This document shows, one piece after another, positions 35,369-47,369 of a stretch of DNA of 64,000 nucleotides; the stretch's first letter is position 1; every line of letters begins with the position of its first letter. The position numbers and the translations under genes are program-made. Location: contig JACCLO010000010.1 in assembly GCA_029448655.1 (NCBI GenBank), positions 3,100,001 through 3,164,000 on the forward strand. The letters are read 5' to 3'. The notes beneath the pieces are model-generated. The model was given only the letters and a program-made list of their open reading frames with translations. It was not told where the DNA came from and did no database searches. The stretch is from Wolfiporia cocos. Taxonomy: Eukaryota; Basidiomycota; Agaricomycetes; Polyporales; Phaeolaceae.

Positions 35369-36414
35369 TGTCACAAGCCAATTTCAAAGCCTAGTAGACC
35401 ACCCTAGGTTGACACCCCATTCACGCCATAAGCACGCTACAGCACTCTATCCGAGCCCAGCTGAAACCCTACGGCAACGCTAATAGAAGCCCTCCGCTAT
35501 ACAGGACACTACGGGCACTAGCAGGCCACCAGCAGTCTAACCCTAAACTCAGTCCAAGTCCCGGCAGCAAGACATACGCTGCCTAGTCCCTAAACCCCGG
35601 AGTCACGAGCCGAACCCTAGAGCCCAATAGGCTACGATAGCACGACGGTACGCCCTGTACAACCAAAGGCTACCCATCGCACACTATGCTATACGCCGAC
35701 TAGGGGCACGGTCTACACTCGCACGTGACCCAGAACATTAAACCTAACGCCTCGCGTCCCCACCGCACGGACAATCCCCATTACAGGCACTAGACCTTAG
35801 TCTACGAGTCCACGCTACGGCTTCCCTCCAGTACCGCGACCTCTGGGAACCCGGGCCGTGAACGATCGACCCTCAGTACCGAAACTTTGGGAACAGAGGC
35901 CCCTGACGCGTCCTCTGACCACAACCTGTATAGACTCCTGCCCGTGGGACGGCAGACCCTGATTGACGAACCAGCAATCACCACCGCCATTACTGGCACT
36001 TACACGACCAACGAGGAACACCGGTCGTATACCCGATCGTGGCAGTCCACGCCCGATCACGGACTTAGAACCCCGCCATTACCGGCGCACCCACGATCGA
36101 CGAGAACCACTGATCGAACCCGATAGACTGGCTACTCCATTGATCCGACCCATACGCTACGTCGCCATGGACATCCTAAGCGCTCCGATGCCATTACCGG
36201 CCCGTAGCTCATAGCCAGTTAGATACCAGTACGTAGACGCCCCAGAGCCCCCGTACACATGTACAAACAGATTAGGAGTATATATGCCGGACAGTCTTGA
36301 GCGTAAACCTCAGACTTGTCTTGGCCTTTTGTGCCTTGAGATGCCCGGACCAGGAAGGCGCTTTCATGCGACCCACCTTCCCCCGGTGTGTGTCTTAAGG
36401 TTGCACTTGTGTCA
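35369..36414 (+). mobile_element. Solo LTR, family A, uninterrupted
   Basis: 1046 bp from TGTCACAAGCCAATTTCAAA to GCACTTGTGTCA with GAAGG at 35364-35368 and 36415-36419. Its 3' part (ATGTACAAACAG, AGTCTTGAGCG, CCTCAGACTTGTCTTGGCC) matches the end of the copy at 34.7 kb. It lies 590 bp upstream of the P450 gene at 37007. Confidence 0.9.
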
Positions 36415-37006
36415 GAAGGACGGTCATGGAATCCTTGATATGCCTCAAACCTTGAGCTACAGTAACAAGGGTTTTAGCGGGGATCTTGATCAGCGTATCG
36501 AAGCCTGGAGTGATCGGATACATGGAATTTTATTACAAAGGTTAGACACCGCACCTCACACAATGAGCGTTGATGGGATTTACTCATTCTCACGAGTCCT
36601 CTTGTCCTCTCAAGTGACGACGGGTGCTCCGATATACTCGTGCTATTATAAAACGTTATGTATAACAGCTTGCATAAACTGCTATTGATCGGTGCGTTCA
36701 TCTTGCAGACAAACTTCCGGCGCGGTGAGCCCTTCCGGCTCAGATATTACCACATGAATGCATTCCATACTGATTAGTACGTCACAATCAGCATCCATGG
36801 TGGAAACCCCTGTTTGGCTTGTTTGCACGGCACCAGAGGTATAAACTATTACTTTGCTCCATGGCGCAAAGCAATCGGCATGGAAGTGCAACACGACTGA
36901 GCATAGAGAACCATGAACTCCATATCTGGAATGAGATTCTCACCTGAAGTGCACCGAGCTTATAAAGCGGAGGCTGCAGTTTCTCTGTGACCATGTTGTT
37001 CACGAA
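36415..37006. other. Upstream region of the P450 gene; no gene seen
   Basis: The sequence between the LTR and the P450 start has no protein-like frame. TATAAAGCGG at 36961, 46 bp before the ATG, is a plausible TATA box. Confidence 0.5.
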
Positions 37007-39220
37007 ATGACCCTGATAGCCGCTGTTCTGGCTGTCGCCACAGGCTGCTACATTTTGTATCGCTGGTATCAGAACTATAGTTCCCCTCAACTCCCGCCAG
37101 GTCCTCGGCCATCTCTTCTTCTCGGGAGTACTATCCATATCCCGGCTCAACATGCCCAGGAGACATTTGAAAGTTGGGCACATCAGTACGGTATAGAAAT
37201 CGTCGCCTATGAATGCTGTGTGATGTATTGAGTGAATATACTGGACTCAGGAGACGTCATATATACCAGACTTATTCACAAACCCCTCATCATCCTAAAT
37301 TCTCTCAAAGCGGCACAAGAGACACTCGACAAGAAGAGCTCTATATATTCAGACAGACCTGGATCAATATTCTTCGAAAGGCTGTAATAAACATCAACAT
37401 TTCACCTATAATACATCAGCTAACAATCCTCTCATGACATGACCATATAGCTTAGGATGGAATGCAAGCATGGTCTTTTTGAGATATGGAGAGCAGTGGC
37501 GTCAGCATCGAAAATGGGCTCACAGCGCCTTCAATGACAAGGCAACTCTGGCGAGCTATCATTCAGTTCAGCACAAAGAAACCTATCTCTTACTCAGCAG
37601 TTTAATTGATGCACCCAATGAGTTTCTGCTGCACATCAAACGGTAGAGCCTCATTATATCAAGGACAGTCAACCTCTGCTAACAGCGACTATAGATTTGT
37701 TGCTTCATTGATATTAGATACGGCATACGGGCACCCAGTGATATCATCGAACGATAAATACGTCTGCATGGCAGATCTAGCTCTCAAGTTGACAACTGAA
37801 GCCGGTGTTCCAGGAGCGATGCTGGTGGACATGCTCCCATTGCGTAATTAGTGAACAAGATCTCTTAGATTGATGTGCTTATTGATGTTACTCCAGTGCA
37901 ATATTTGCCATCGTGGGTCCCTGGTGCACGCTGGAAGCGATATGCCCCAACCGTCAGGAAATTAGTTGCAGACACCGTAGATATCCCATATTTCAACGTT
38001 AAATCATCTATGGTGCGCTGTATGAAGACGGATGTGACTGGGAACCTCCTATAACCATGCTGATAGGGTACGGCAAAGCCATCTTTTGTATCCTCGCTGC
38101 TGCGCGACGCGATCGCAACAGGAAGTCTCACAGAGCAACGTGAATCGACATCAAGTGGGCAGCCGCAGTATTGTACGGAGGTAAATATCTACAATCCACC
38201 GCAATTCGGGACATATAATAATTGAGTACACAACTAGCCGGCACCGATACAGTGAGTGCTTCTGTGAGATTGTCATTTTGAGCGAGTTTACAAATTAACC
38301 TTCTTTAGACTTCCACCGCATTGTCCGGGTTTATCCTGGCTATGGTTTTGAATCCAGAGTGCTACAGAAAAGCACAAGAGGAGGTTGATGCCGTCACAGG
38401 GAAAGACCGTCTTCCAGACTTCAAGGACAGAGCATCCATGCCATACATTGAGTGTCTGATTAAGGAATTGTACCGGTGAGTATCCGAAAAGTCATCGACC
38501 ATAATCGGCTCCGACCAGCGCATTGATACCGTTATAATAGGTGGAACCCCCCAGTGCCGCTGGGTGAGCCCACTTCTCGGTCATCTGGCATCAGGAAAAC
38601 ACTGATCTCGGTGAAGGTATCGCTCATAGCGTGACGGAGAACGACAGTTACCGGGGATATCATATTGCAGCAGGCTCAATGGTGATAGCGAATATATGGT
38701 ACTTGGCGTTCATGGGTAGAGTGGTACTCATTATAACACTGTCAATCAGGAATATGGCTCGAGATCCCACAATATACACTGACCCGAAAACATTTCGTCC
38801 CGAGCGTTTCATGGAGATGGATCCTGAGGAGGCAGAGCTCAAGGACCCAAGACAATTTGTGTTTGGATTTGGCCGGCGGTAAGTATCTCTGTTAGTGATT
38901 GAAACAAGGCCACATTTTCTACTCATCGTATAGAGTCTGTCCAGGTAGAAATTTTGCCGATGCGAACGTGTGGCTGGCGATCGCTTGCATAACAGCCGTC
39001 TTCGACATCAGGAAGTCTCGCGATGCCGACGGTGCAGAAATCACTCCGGAAGCATGCTTCAGTTCTGGGTTTGTAAGGTATGTGGTCAATGAATGATAAA
39101 ATGTACGACATAGAGTTGAAATGGCATCATAGCCACCCACATGCGTTTGTATGCGATATTCGACCGCGCTCCGAGAATGCCGTGAAACTCGTAAACGATC
39201 ATATAAGCACTGCCATGTGA
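37007..39220 (+). pseudogene. Cytochrome P450 gene, near-intact, single one-base frameshift
   Basis: About 13 exons. The start is MTLIAAVLAVATGCYILYRW (anchor), then QLPPGPRPSLLLG. Exon 2 holds SIYSDRPGS and exon 3 LRYGEQWRQHRKW. The I-helix AGTDT lies in a 14-nt exon (38238-38251), ExxR is KELYR, WNPPVPLG is in a ~23-nt exon, the PERF region is FRPERFMEMDPEE, the heme loop is FGFGRRVCPGR and the end is NDHISTAM with TGA at 39218. In the exon before the I-helix the frame slips after LTEQRE (near 38144); one extra base would restore the family pattern. This may be true decay or a sequence error, so the gene could be functional. It differs clearly from the other three copies. The hydrolase gene ends 147 bp away, tail to tail. 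Confidence 0.8.
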
Positions 39221-39367
39221 TCGCTGATTCCTCTTTGGGCACGCCTGCAGCGTGATTCAACTCAGGCTGCTAGACATGTGATTGTATATTGTATGAAAGC
39301 GTCAGCTGCCAGGCTGACACAGCACGTGCTATTGCAATATATCAGCTGTTTAGAACTAAGAGCCATT

Positions 39368-40621
39368 CTACTGTTCCAACCACGACGCGATCCTCTTCAG
39401 CGTGTCAGTTCGCTGTGGCTCGTGAAGTTCCATCGCCAGAGAATCGTGCGTGCCATCTCTCACTGCGTCAAAGGTCACCATGTCCTCTCCAATGTCTTCA
39501 GCCAACCGCTTGCCGAACGTCCGCATTGCGTCGAAGAGAATCTCGGCATCACCTGCTGCGATATACGTCTTCGGGAACCCTTTGAACATCCCGCTCACAT
39601 CCGACAACTCGAGGGAAGCCGGTGAGATCCATGCGTTTGCGTATGCAGCCTCAGGAGGGAGGTTTCCGAGCAGACTCCTCTTCGTGTAGCCGCGGAAGAA
39701 ATCTGCGCAGTAGTCTGTCGACGCGTTTTTCCGGAATGATGAGTCAGGGCCATCATGAGTAACGACCCATTCTGTCGTTGGAGAGAGCAGAAGCAAGGCG
39801 CCCGGAACAGGAAGTCCGGGGATTTGGTTCGTCGCGAGGTACCGAACCAGGGAAATCGCAAGGTGACCGCCGGCTGAATCTCCACTGAGGACGATGTTGC
39901 GAGCGGGGACGCCGATAGTGTGAATGAGGTAGTGGTATCCCGCGAGTGCGTCAAAGAGTGCGGCGGGGAAGGGATTGGCATTGGGGAACGGAGACGAGGA
40001 GGTGAGACGATAGCCGCAGGAGAAGATGCGCTCGACACGCCGACAATGGGAACGTAGGCCACGACAGATTGGTCCTATCGAACCGGCGTGGGGGTGGGGA
40101 GAGCCCATAATGTAGCCGCCACCTGCGGCCGAACCGCCTCAGCAGCGGCCAATATCTACGGGAATAGTAGTCTCACCGTGCAAGTTGAAACCCACTAGCT
40201 CGTGCGGATCTGCGGGGTGATCTCCTGTCCCTCGCACAGACCCGTCTTTGATCCAGTACCCGAAGGTTTTCTTCGCCTCTACGCCGTTCAATTGTGCAAT
40301 ATCGCGCACTTCGCCGACGATGTACTCCGTGGAAAGCGGCTCGACCCACACGAACCCGACCTTCTCCGCTTCAGCAGATGCGGCGACCTTTGCAGGGTCA
40401 GGGCCGTTCAGGGCAGCGGGAATACCTGTGGAGAAAATGGCGCCCAAACCGGCACGGACTGCGGACACGACAAAGGATAGACTGGCAGGCCATGTTCTAC
40501 GAGGTCGAAGACTCGGGACCAGAGAAGTTATTGTCCAGTAGGGGAGGCGCAGGCACAACGACGTCGCAATGAAAATGGTCCAGTACGCAGTCTTTAGTGG
40601 TTGGGTGGAATATCGGAACAT
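39368..40621 (-). CDS. Alpha/beta hydrolase, hormone-sensitive-lipase type (steryl acetyl hydrolase-like)
   Basis: Two exons on the minus strand (40621-40177 and 40122-39368) with a 54-nt GT-AG intron give 399 residues. The splice rebuilds the oxyanion-hole motif: LHG at the end of exon 1 joins GGY to make HGGGY. The nucleophile is in GDSAGG (~residue 225), the acid probably in AGDAEILFD and the base in DGTHD near the end, the full triad of this esterase family. A hydrophobic stretch TAYWTIFIATSLCL near residue 11 suggests membrane anchoring. I chose the ATG at 40621 because the longer frame upstream begins only with GTG. By family it would hydrolyse short-chain esters, perhaps acetyl-sterols; the substrate is inference. 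It is divergent from the HPC2 gene and convergent with the P450. Confidence 0.85.
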
Positions 40622-41379
40622 CTCCAGCACCAGAGCGTTAGGAAGAGAGAGAGACGATGGACATCGCAGCACATTTTAAACAACCCCTGGCAAAGCTCGG
40701 GATTGGTGGTCCGGGTGTCGGGAGAAACCCGCGGGTCGGATAGCCCATCATGATTGTCGTGAAACGCATCACCGCGGTCACTGTGGGTGGTTGTTGGACC
40801 TCGGGTACGCGGTCCGATGGTTGCGCGGTGCCCCAGCTGTGTCAGTACGAGTAGCATAGTCACCATCCACTTTCTGTGCAAGGTTCAAGAGTTAATCGGA
40901 AGCGGGGCGAGCTCACGCGTGCCTGGAAGTCGCGGAGTCGGGTACGGCGGAGCTGGAAACGAAACAAGTCGCTCGATTTTTACTGCACCTCGCGCATTTG
41001 TCACATGGTGGACACTTGCTCGCAACGCAAGCTATTGGATTGAATCCTACGCGGATGATTTGACGGTGAGACATGATCCTCTACCTCGCTTGCCGTGCTG
41101 GCTGGCTTGAGTTGCGCGGGTGAAGCCGCCGAATATGCAATAAGCTGCGTGATGCTGGCGGAAGGATGCGAGCGGGAGGAGTGGCTGAATCGTATCTGGC
41201 AAATGCCGAGCCAATGAGAAGAGAGGAACAGCGCGCAGGCCGGGGATGCTCTGCCAAACGCAAGGAAAGGAGGAGCATTGCAGGCCCCTCCCGCCCTCGC
41301 CTGATAAGGCAACTTTTCCTCGTCTCTCGCCCCCCTCCTCGCGCCCCTCGCCCTCGCTGTCCTCGACAGTGCCCTCGCC
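40622..41379. promoter_or_regulatory. Divergent intergenic region between hydrolase and HPC2-like gene
   Basis: 758 bp separate the two starts. Long pyrimidine tracts (CCTCCTCGCGCCCCTCGCCC) lie directly upstream of the HPC2 ATG, common in fungal promoters without TATA. No convincing TATA box is seen on either side. Confidence 0.5.
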
Positions 41380-43633
41380 ATGCCCGCCGACGTCGACAGC
41401 GTCGAATCGCCGCCCATCGCCCGCCCGCCATCGCGCCCATCGCCCTCCTCGTCGCCACCTCAGCACAGCCCCGCCCCCGTCGACAACGACGCCCCGCCCC
41501 GCCCCCACCCCGCGTCGCTCAGCAACATCCTCAACGGGAAGCCCGCCCTGCCCTCCGTCGCCACCGTCGACGAGCTTCCGCCCAAGGAGAAGAAATCACG
41601 GCCCGCGTCCAGCATCAAACCCGCGTCCAGTGCTGCGGGCGCCAAACCAAAGTCTACAAAGTCGGGTGCCCGCTCTCCGTCGCCTACCCCACCCTCGCGC
41701 GTCCCTCTCCAGACCGTCCGCCTCGAGATCACCCTTGGCGGCCCAGATGCCTACGAGGTAGACATCGCCGCTCTCAGCAAGGCCACGGGCCAGCGCCAGC
41801 CCACCCCCGTCCCGCCCCCCAAGCGGGACACCAGCGACGACAGCCAGAGCGAGGGCGACGACGAGGGCGACGGCAAGAAGGACAAGAAGAAGCGCAAGAA
41901 GGTATGTGCCCCCGTCGCCTGCCTTTCCTCGCCTGACCCCATGCAGAGAAAGTACGCTGCGGGCGAGTACTACGACACCGCCGATCCCTTCATCGACGAC
42001 TCTGAGCTCGCCCAGGACGAGCGCACCTTCTTTGCGCAGACCAAGCAGAAGGGCTTTTACGTCTCCAGCGGCCAGGTTGCGCTGCTTAACAAGTACGTGC
42101 GGCCTCGCCTCGCCTGACCTGTGCTCACCCCTATCAGGACGCCGAAGAAGCCAAAGTCGAAGAAGGTCAACATCCTCGCGCCGTCGGCGTCGATCACGGC
42201 TGCGCTCTCTTCCGCGCCGCTGCCGCCCTCGCTCTCGCAGTCTGTCCTTCCGCGGCCTCCGCAGTCTGCGGCGGCGAAGGTCAAGGTCGAGGGCACCCGT
42301 GACTCGCCGATCGCGCTTCTCTCTGACGGCGAGGACGACCGCGGCACGAAGCGCAAGCACATTGTGGACAGCAATGGCGCTGGCCCAAGCGGGCCGAACG
42401 GCGCGCAAGAGGGCTCTTTCAAGAAGCGGCGCAAAACCGTCGAGATTGTGAGCCTTGTTGCGTCCGCCGTCGTATGCATGTGTTCATCGATCAACGCAGC
42501 AACCGTTCCACCCCGAGCTCGAGGTCATGCTCGAGCAGCTCAGGAACGCGATACCGAAAGGTGCGTCGTCTGCGCTGCCTGTATGCGCACATCGCCGACG
42601 TTGCGCAGAGAACTGGGAGGTCAAGGGCAAGTTCCCTCCCGCGCTCAAGCCGCTCCTCGCTCAGGTCGCACTCAAGGCGGTCATGCTTGGCGAGTACGAC
42701 GACAACTTCTTCAACCTCATGCCGCGGCTGTTCCCGTATAACAAATTCACCATGACGGTCGGTATATGCGCTGCTGTCTGCCGGACGCTGGTGCTCACGG
42801 CTGTTCTGCTGCAGAAACTGATCAAGCGGACCATTTGGCGCGAGCATACGGACCTCCTTATGGAACGACAACACGCGCTGCTACAAGAGCTCAAGGTGCT
42901 CGCCGACGAGGGCTTCCCAAAGGCGCAAGAGGAGTGGGAGCGGAGCGTCCTCGCGTGGGGTGTGTACCGCGCGTCGTCCACCGCCTTCTCGCACTGACCC
43001 GGTCGTCTCTCAGAGCGCCGGCAAGAGCGCGCCAAGGCAGAGGTTGACGCAGGCGGCTCTACGACACACTCTGTCGAGGGCACGCCCGACCTGCCGACTG
43101 CACCACAGCTCGCGCAGCGCCCGTCGCTCGACGAGGGCGGAAACGACACGGGGGTCGAGGATGGCGGGAACGCGTCGAATGCGAAAGCCAGGGACATGCA
43201 CCCTCCCGGAAAGAAGTATCGACTGACGGACACGATGAAAGCCGTCATTTGGCAGCTCGTGTGCTTGAGCAATGAGTGCTGTAGGATAGAGAATGAGAAA
43301 AAGTACGTCGCTTCCGGGGCCCCTTGTGTCAGGAAATTGAAGTCCTCGTTGCAGCTCCCTGGAGGGCTCGAATCAGGTAGTAAGCGACCAGGGGGTGCGG
43401 AAGACGCTTTATCAAAAGGTGTGTGTTCATCATGCGTCAGTTGCTGTTCGCTAAGCGTCGCCTCGCAGATCGTCAGTGCATTCCCGGAAGGCTGGCTGTC
43501 ATCGGGTCAGATTTCTCGTGAAGGCGAGTCGCGTGTTCGTTCATGCGTCCATGTATCCTCATTTTGATCTTGGCCCACAGTGAGCGTGATGAAAAAGAAG
43601 TACGAAAAAGAGGTGTTGGAGAATGAGGGTTGA
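41380..43633 (+). CDS. HPC2: HPC2/ubinuclein-like subunit of the HIR histone chaperone complex
   Basis: Ten exons give 597 residues: 41380-41901, 41947-42092, 42138-42447, 42500-42560, 42609-42757, 42815-42959, 43014-43302, 43355-43418, 43469-43523 and 43581-43633; all phases agree. Residues 1-170 are Ser/Pro-rich with an acidic-basic end (DEGDGKKDKKKRKK). Residues ~178-215 are the HPC2-related (HUN) domain, YYDTADPFIDDSELAQDE then FFAQTKQKGFYVSSG, which binds H3-H4 with the HIR proteins. A ubinuclein middle domain follows (FPPALKPLLAQVALKAV, NKFTMTKLIKRTIW). The last part includes KTLYQKIVSAFPEGWLSSGQ. Family role: replication-independent H3.3/H4 deposition and histone gene repression. Introns 1 and 2 are both 45 nt; intron 9 has a GC donor. 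Confidence 0.85.
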
Positions 43634-44569
43634 CGATACTGATGTCTTTCGGTACGGCCATCGATTCTGTCACACGGTCCGCAGACCACCGCGTCCGCGG
43701 GCCTTTGTGCTGTACGGCTTATCGTCTTCGGTCTAGTACATCATTGTTGTTCATTTGTCATGGACGCTATTGTACATCGTTCGGTCGTTATTGTTACATT
43801 ATATAGCTGTAGCGGTGGTATTGCGTGAACGTTCTGTAATCTTGACAGTGGCTTTGGTCTTGCTTGGTAGCACAGCATTCACAGCAGAATTTTGGCTGAT
43901 TCCTCGTAAGGATTTAGAAATAGAGTCCTGGTGCAAGACAGGAACGTTCGAGGCGGTTGGCATATCGTGGCAAGCTGCAGATGGGTCAGCTCCGCCCCTG
44001 CCGGATTTTGACAGGACTCTTGGAATTTCCTGGCGAGTGCGATAAATTTCCTGTGAATGCCCTGAGTGGGCATCCTCATGTAGATATACCATGTGACCTT
44101 AATTAAATGCGACGCGCTAATAGTAACACTGCGTGAAGCCGCCGGTTTTCTGACACCTCAGAATCTCGTTGGAATCACCAATTCTGGGCAGATTCTGAAG
44201 GGATTCTGGGCAGATGCTAGGAGCGTCAGAATCCCTTCAGGATCTGCATATTTCTGACAGATTCCTGACAGATTCCTGACTACCTGTCAAAAGACTATGC
44301 CATTATAAGGTTATTAGATTATGTAAATACATGATATTTTGCGCCAAGTCCAAACTGGACAAAAAGCATAATTACTCAGTTGTCACTTACAAATTGATTG
44401 AGCCCACGAAAAATTTGTGAGCGGCCATAGAATTCCACGTGGCACCATAAAAAAATCCCACGTGGATGTCGCTCAGAAATGCCACGTGAGCGCTTAATTG
44501 ACAGACGCTGGCGCGAGCCAGCGTCTATCGACCAGATTTCGCGATCGAGACCACGTTCCACGTTCCAAG
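43634..44569. other. No gene; region of short local repeats
   Basis: Around 44160-44290 the motif CAGAATC/GATTCTG and TTCTGACAGATTCCTGACAG recur in both orientations, so the strand can fold back. The rest holds no protein-like frame. Confidence 0.5.
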
Positions 44570-45148
44570 GCAAGGGGACTACCGCACGTTCCGCCGCCCA
44601 AGGAGGAGGAGGAGACTACCGAGGAGACTGAGGAGGCGGCGAGGAAGACAAGCCGGAAGACGTGAGTCTTCAGTTCATCGTGGTGTGGAAACGTCGTGGA
44701 GAGGCGAGTGGGTGTGTAGGTCCTCCTTGCGCTGCGCGACGAGTGCGCACAGTCGAGAAAGTGCACTGCTGCGACGAAGCAAGTACTTCCAGCACTGTGA
44801 GGAAAAGGTCAACGCGGGCAAAGGTTTCCCGCGCGAGGACTGCATTGAGGAATTGTACGTCCGCTTCCTCTATCTCATTTGAGCTACTGCTGACGGTGCT
44901 CGTACAGCTGTGCGTGTTTCTTCTTCCATCGCGTGTGCTGATGAACTGCTATTGACCTCGAGTCTTCGCGAACTACCGCTATTAGACCAGTGCATTGGTT
45001 CGTTTCCGTGTGCGCGAATTGTACTGATGTTTTTCCATAGCATGATGCACTGTGTAGACGTACATTCGTCTATTTGCCGATACAGCCGGGGACTGAGTGG
45101 CATCATCAGGGCTGCGTCGCGCCGAAGCTCTTCGCTTAGCTGAAGTAG
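44570..45148 (+). pseudogene. Decayed gene for cytochrome bc1 complex hinge subunit (Qcr6-like)
   Basis: Blocks in order: an acidic leader VPPPKEEEETTEETEEAARK ending at a GT donor (44662), then DECAQSRKCTAATK, then in a shifted frame KYFQHCEEKVNAGKGFPRE and DCIEELY, then an exon MMHCVD (45042-45059) between AG and GT, then GCVAPKLFA, a TAG where the family has Lys, LK and the final stop. The paired cysteines and the HMMHCVD...C-APKLFAKLK ending are diagnostic of the acidic hinge protein of mitochondrial complex III. At least one frameshift (after AATK), a mismatched junction before MMHCVD and the internal TAG show it is not functional. A working copy should exist elsewhere in the genome. Confidence 0.8.
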
Positions 45149-46264
45149 GAGTCTGGCAGTCATTGGTCCGAGATAGGTGCGCCCGCATTGCGCTAACATT
45201 CATACTGACAACTCATGCGTTGTTCCGGTTACTGTACACGTTGTGGCTTGACACCATATTGTAAGCTGCACGAACAGTCGATCGAGCCTGAAATAAAATT
45301 TGGTCATGTTCTTCTTGGTCTCTGCGCTCTCTGCATATCCGTGGCTGTTGCTACCCCTACAGTCTTGTCGCGCGGGGCATGGCAGCTAAGCATTTCGACT
45401 ACACAGTCTGCCAGGACGAGCGACAAAGCAAGTGGGTTTCAAGCTCAGCATTATTGACGTATTGACCCGCATTGATAGTCGCTTATTTTCGATGCTGCTT
45501 GGGCGACGTTCAGGCTCATAAATTTGCCCCAGGACAGTAAGGCAGTCGTCTCAGTACTCAGGTGACGATATGCACTTTGCACTATCTCAAATCCGAGTCC
45601 CTGTGCCTCCTGGCCAATCATGTACTGATAAATCGTTTAGTTCAATGCACGAACAGGCTCCAAAAGCTACCAATCTGATGCTCGTGCTTGATGTCTTTCT
45701 AGGGAACCGCAGTCTGCATCCACCCTGCTGATATGCATTTCCTGTGAAGACCGTCCACGCAGCTGTCCGCATGATCGCGTCATCCGGTGTGCCTGGATAT
45801 GGCGCACAGAGTTGCTCACACATTGCTGATGGTGGGCAGGGATACACTGCGTGTTGGGGCCAGGTAATTGGGTATGGTTGTCGCGAGCGAATACACAGCC
45901 TCGTCATCTGGAATGCCCGCTATTGACGGGTGGGGGGCAATGTGGGCGGCTTGGGATTTTAGCAGTATACAAAACATAGACATTCTGGCAGCTGCACAAA
46001 TGCATTGATGGCAAGACATAATTCACATGCTTTTGATTATCCTCTTGTGCAGTGGGAATCAAGATCTAATTCATGGACACTTTGGTATATAATGTATGTC
46101 CCAATTATGGACTTATCCCTTGGATAAGGAGACTATATAGTAATGGCCCACAGTAATGTGTGAGTGATGGAGCCATGAGCACTCATTTAGGCATGTGCAT
46201 GAGTGTCTAGTGTCATGTGTGGGTGCCTATATTGACATGGGTATCAATAGAAAACTCTCATCTA
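45149..46264. other. No gene recognised
   Basis: Short frames on both strands without motifs. From about 45930 the sequence becomes AT-rich and CpG-poor, like the retroelement relic that follows. Confidence 0.45.
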
Positions 46265-46284
46265 TGACTTACCAATGATGAACT

Positions 46285-47218
46285 TCAGAGAGTCCCCTTG
46301 TGTGTTGTAAGGGAGATATATGGAAAAGAATAAACCCAGTTCAAAACTGTGACACCTTGTTCAATGGATATGTCTATGCCCTTGGTAGTAAGTCCTGATT
46401 GAGGGCCAATACATCCATAGGTGCCAGTGGGTACAGTTATTTGGATCTTTGTTCCAACTGTTTTCTGGTCCCTTGTGAGTATGACTGTGTCTTCAGCTGA
46501 GAACAGATTGTATCCTGCTGTGTCCACTGATCCTAGAATTGGACATTTTCCACCCTTCTCAACCACAGTGATGAGTTCATTGTTTGCATCTTCTGCTAAG
46601 TGAGTGAGCACCCAATGCCCTTTTGCATCTCTGCACATGTGTGTGCATGGCTTGTTGATGTCATCACTATACTGGGGCCAATCTGTCACAGTTAATTCTG
46701 CGACATGAGGTATAGCGCGCAGCGGTCACATGACCTGTTGCATTTAACATAGGGAGCTTAGGTTACCACTGGGTATTCAAGAGTATATAGTATTGTAGCG
46801 TATTATGTAAGCGTTCCATTGGACTGTTCTGGGCGGTTGGTACTAGCGCCGCTTTAGGGTAGTCTTAGTAGAAGTGGTGCGCGGCGTTGCATGTACTTAA
46901 GGCTCACAAGTCTGAGGCGTACTCCTCAGACTTATCAATCTCGACTATGGGGGTGTTCCCCTCTTGAACTCCTTAACCTCTGCTGTGTGACTATGCGTGC
47001 TAGACTGGAGCGTGGCCAGCCTCTCAACGCCCGCAGTAGGAGACGCCGACCTCAGGCAGGATTCCTGGGTCACAATCATCTGGATAATCACACTTGTTGG
47101 CTTCCCAGTTGTCTGAGTCTGGGTCAAAGATTGCAACTTCTTTAAACAGGTTCAGTCTCCTTGAACAGGTGTTAGCACTTGGTGGTAGCTGGTGTGCCTG
47201 GTGTTGGAAATATTGCAT
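46285..47218 (-). pseudogene. Relic of gypsy pol C-terminus (dUTPase region), split by a solo LTR
   Basis: On the minus strand, EVAIFDPDSDNWEANKCDYP (near 47145-47085) and, after a 389-bp insertion, DWPQYSDDINKP through DTAGYNLFSAED and TYGCIGPQSGLTTKGIDIS (46680-46360) align with the C-terminal part of pol at 49590-49150. This includes dUTPase motifs 1 and 2. The catalytic motif 3 is missing. CpG-depleted compared with the intact element, so clearly older. Confidence 0.8.
46684..47072. mobile_element. Solo LTR, 389 bp, of a further family
   Basis: Begins TGTCACAGTTAATTCTGCG and ends TTCCTGGGTCA, with CAATC at 46679-46683 and 47073-47077. Removing it restores collinearity of the pol relic with the intact element base for base across the junction. 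It contains a TATATAG-like box and CCTCAGACTTATC, similar to the start region of LTR-A. It retains CG dinucleotides inside a CpG-poor host sequence. Confidence 0.8.
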
Positions 47219-47369
47219 TATTGCATGTGATGAGTGCCATCATAGCATCAGGGGGCAATGACAAAGGGGCAAAAACATAGGGGTATACCTGATCATCGTA
47301 CATTTTGCCATAGTGCCTGTCCTGTACTTAAGTGTTTCAGAGGGGCCAGAATGCTTTGCTGGTTTGACA

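Noticed and set aside
35369..36414. A protein-coding or regulatory unit rich in CCATTACCGG words
   Set aside because: Flanking GAAGG duplication, TG...CA ends and homology to two other copies show that it is a solo LTR.
40201..40541. Plus-strand frames opposite the hydrolase
   Set aside because: Antisense shadows of the hydrolase exon 1.
41166..41936. 256-residue Arg/Pro-rich plus-strand ORF overlapping the HPC2 start, and long minus-strand frames over the same gene
   Set aside because: Low-complexity shadows of a GC-rich coding region. The HPC2 frame has the domain matches and the consistent intron phases.
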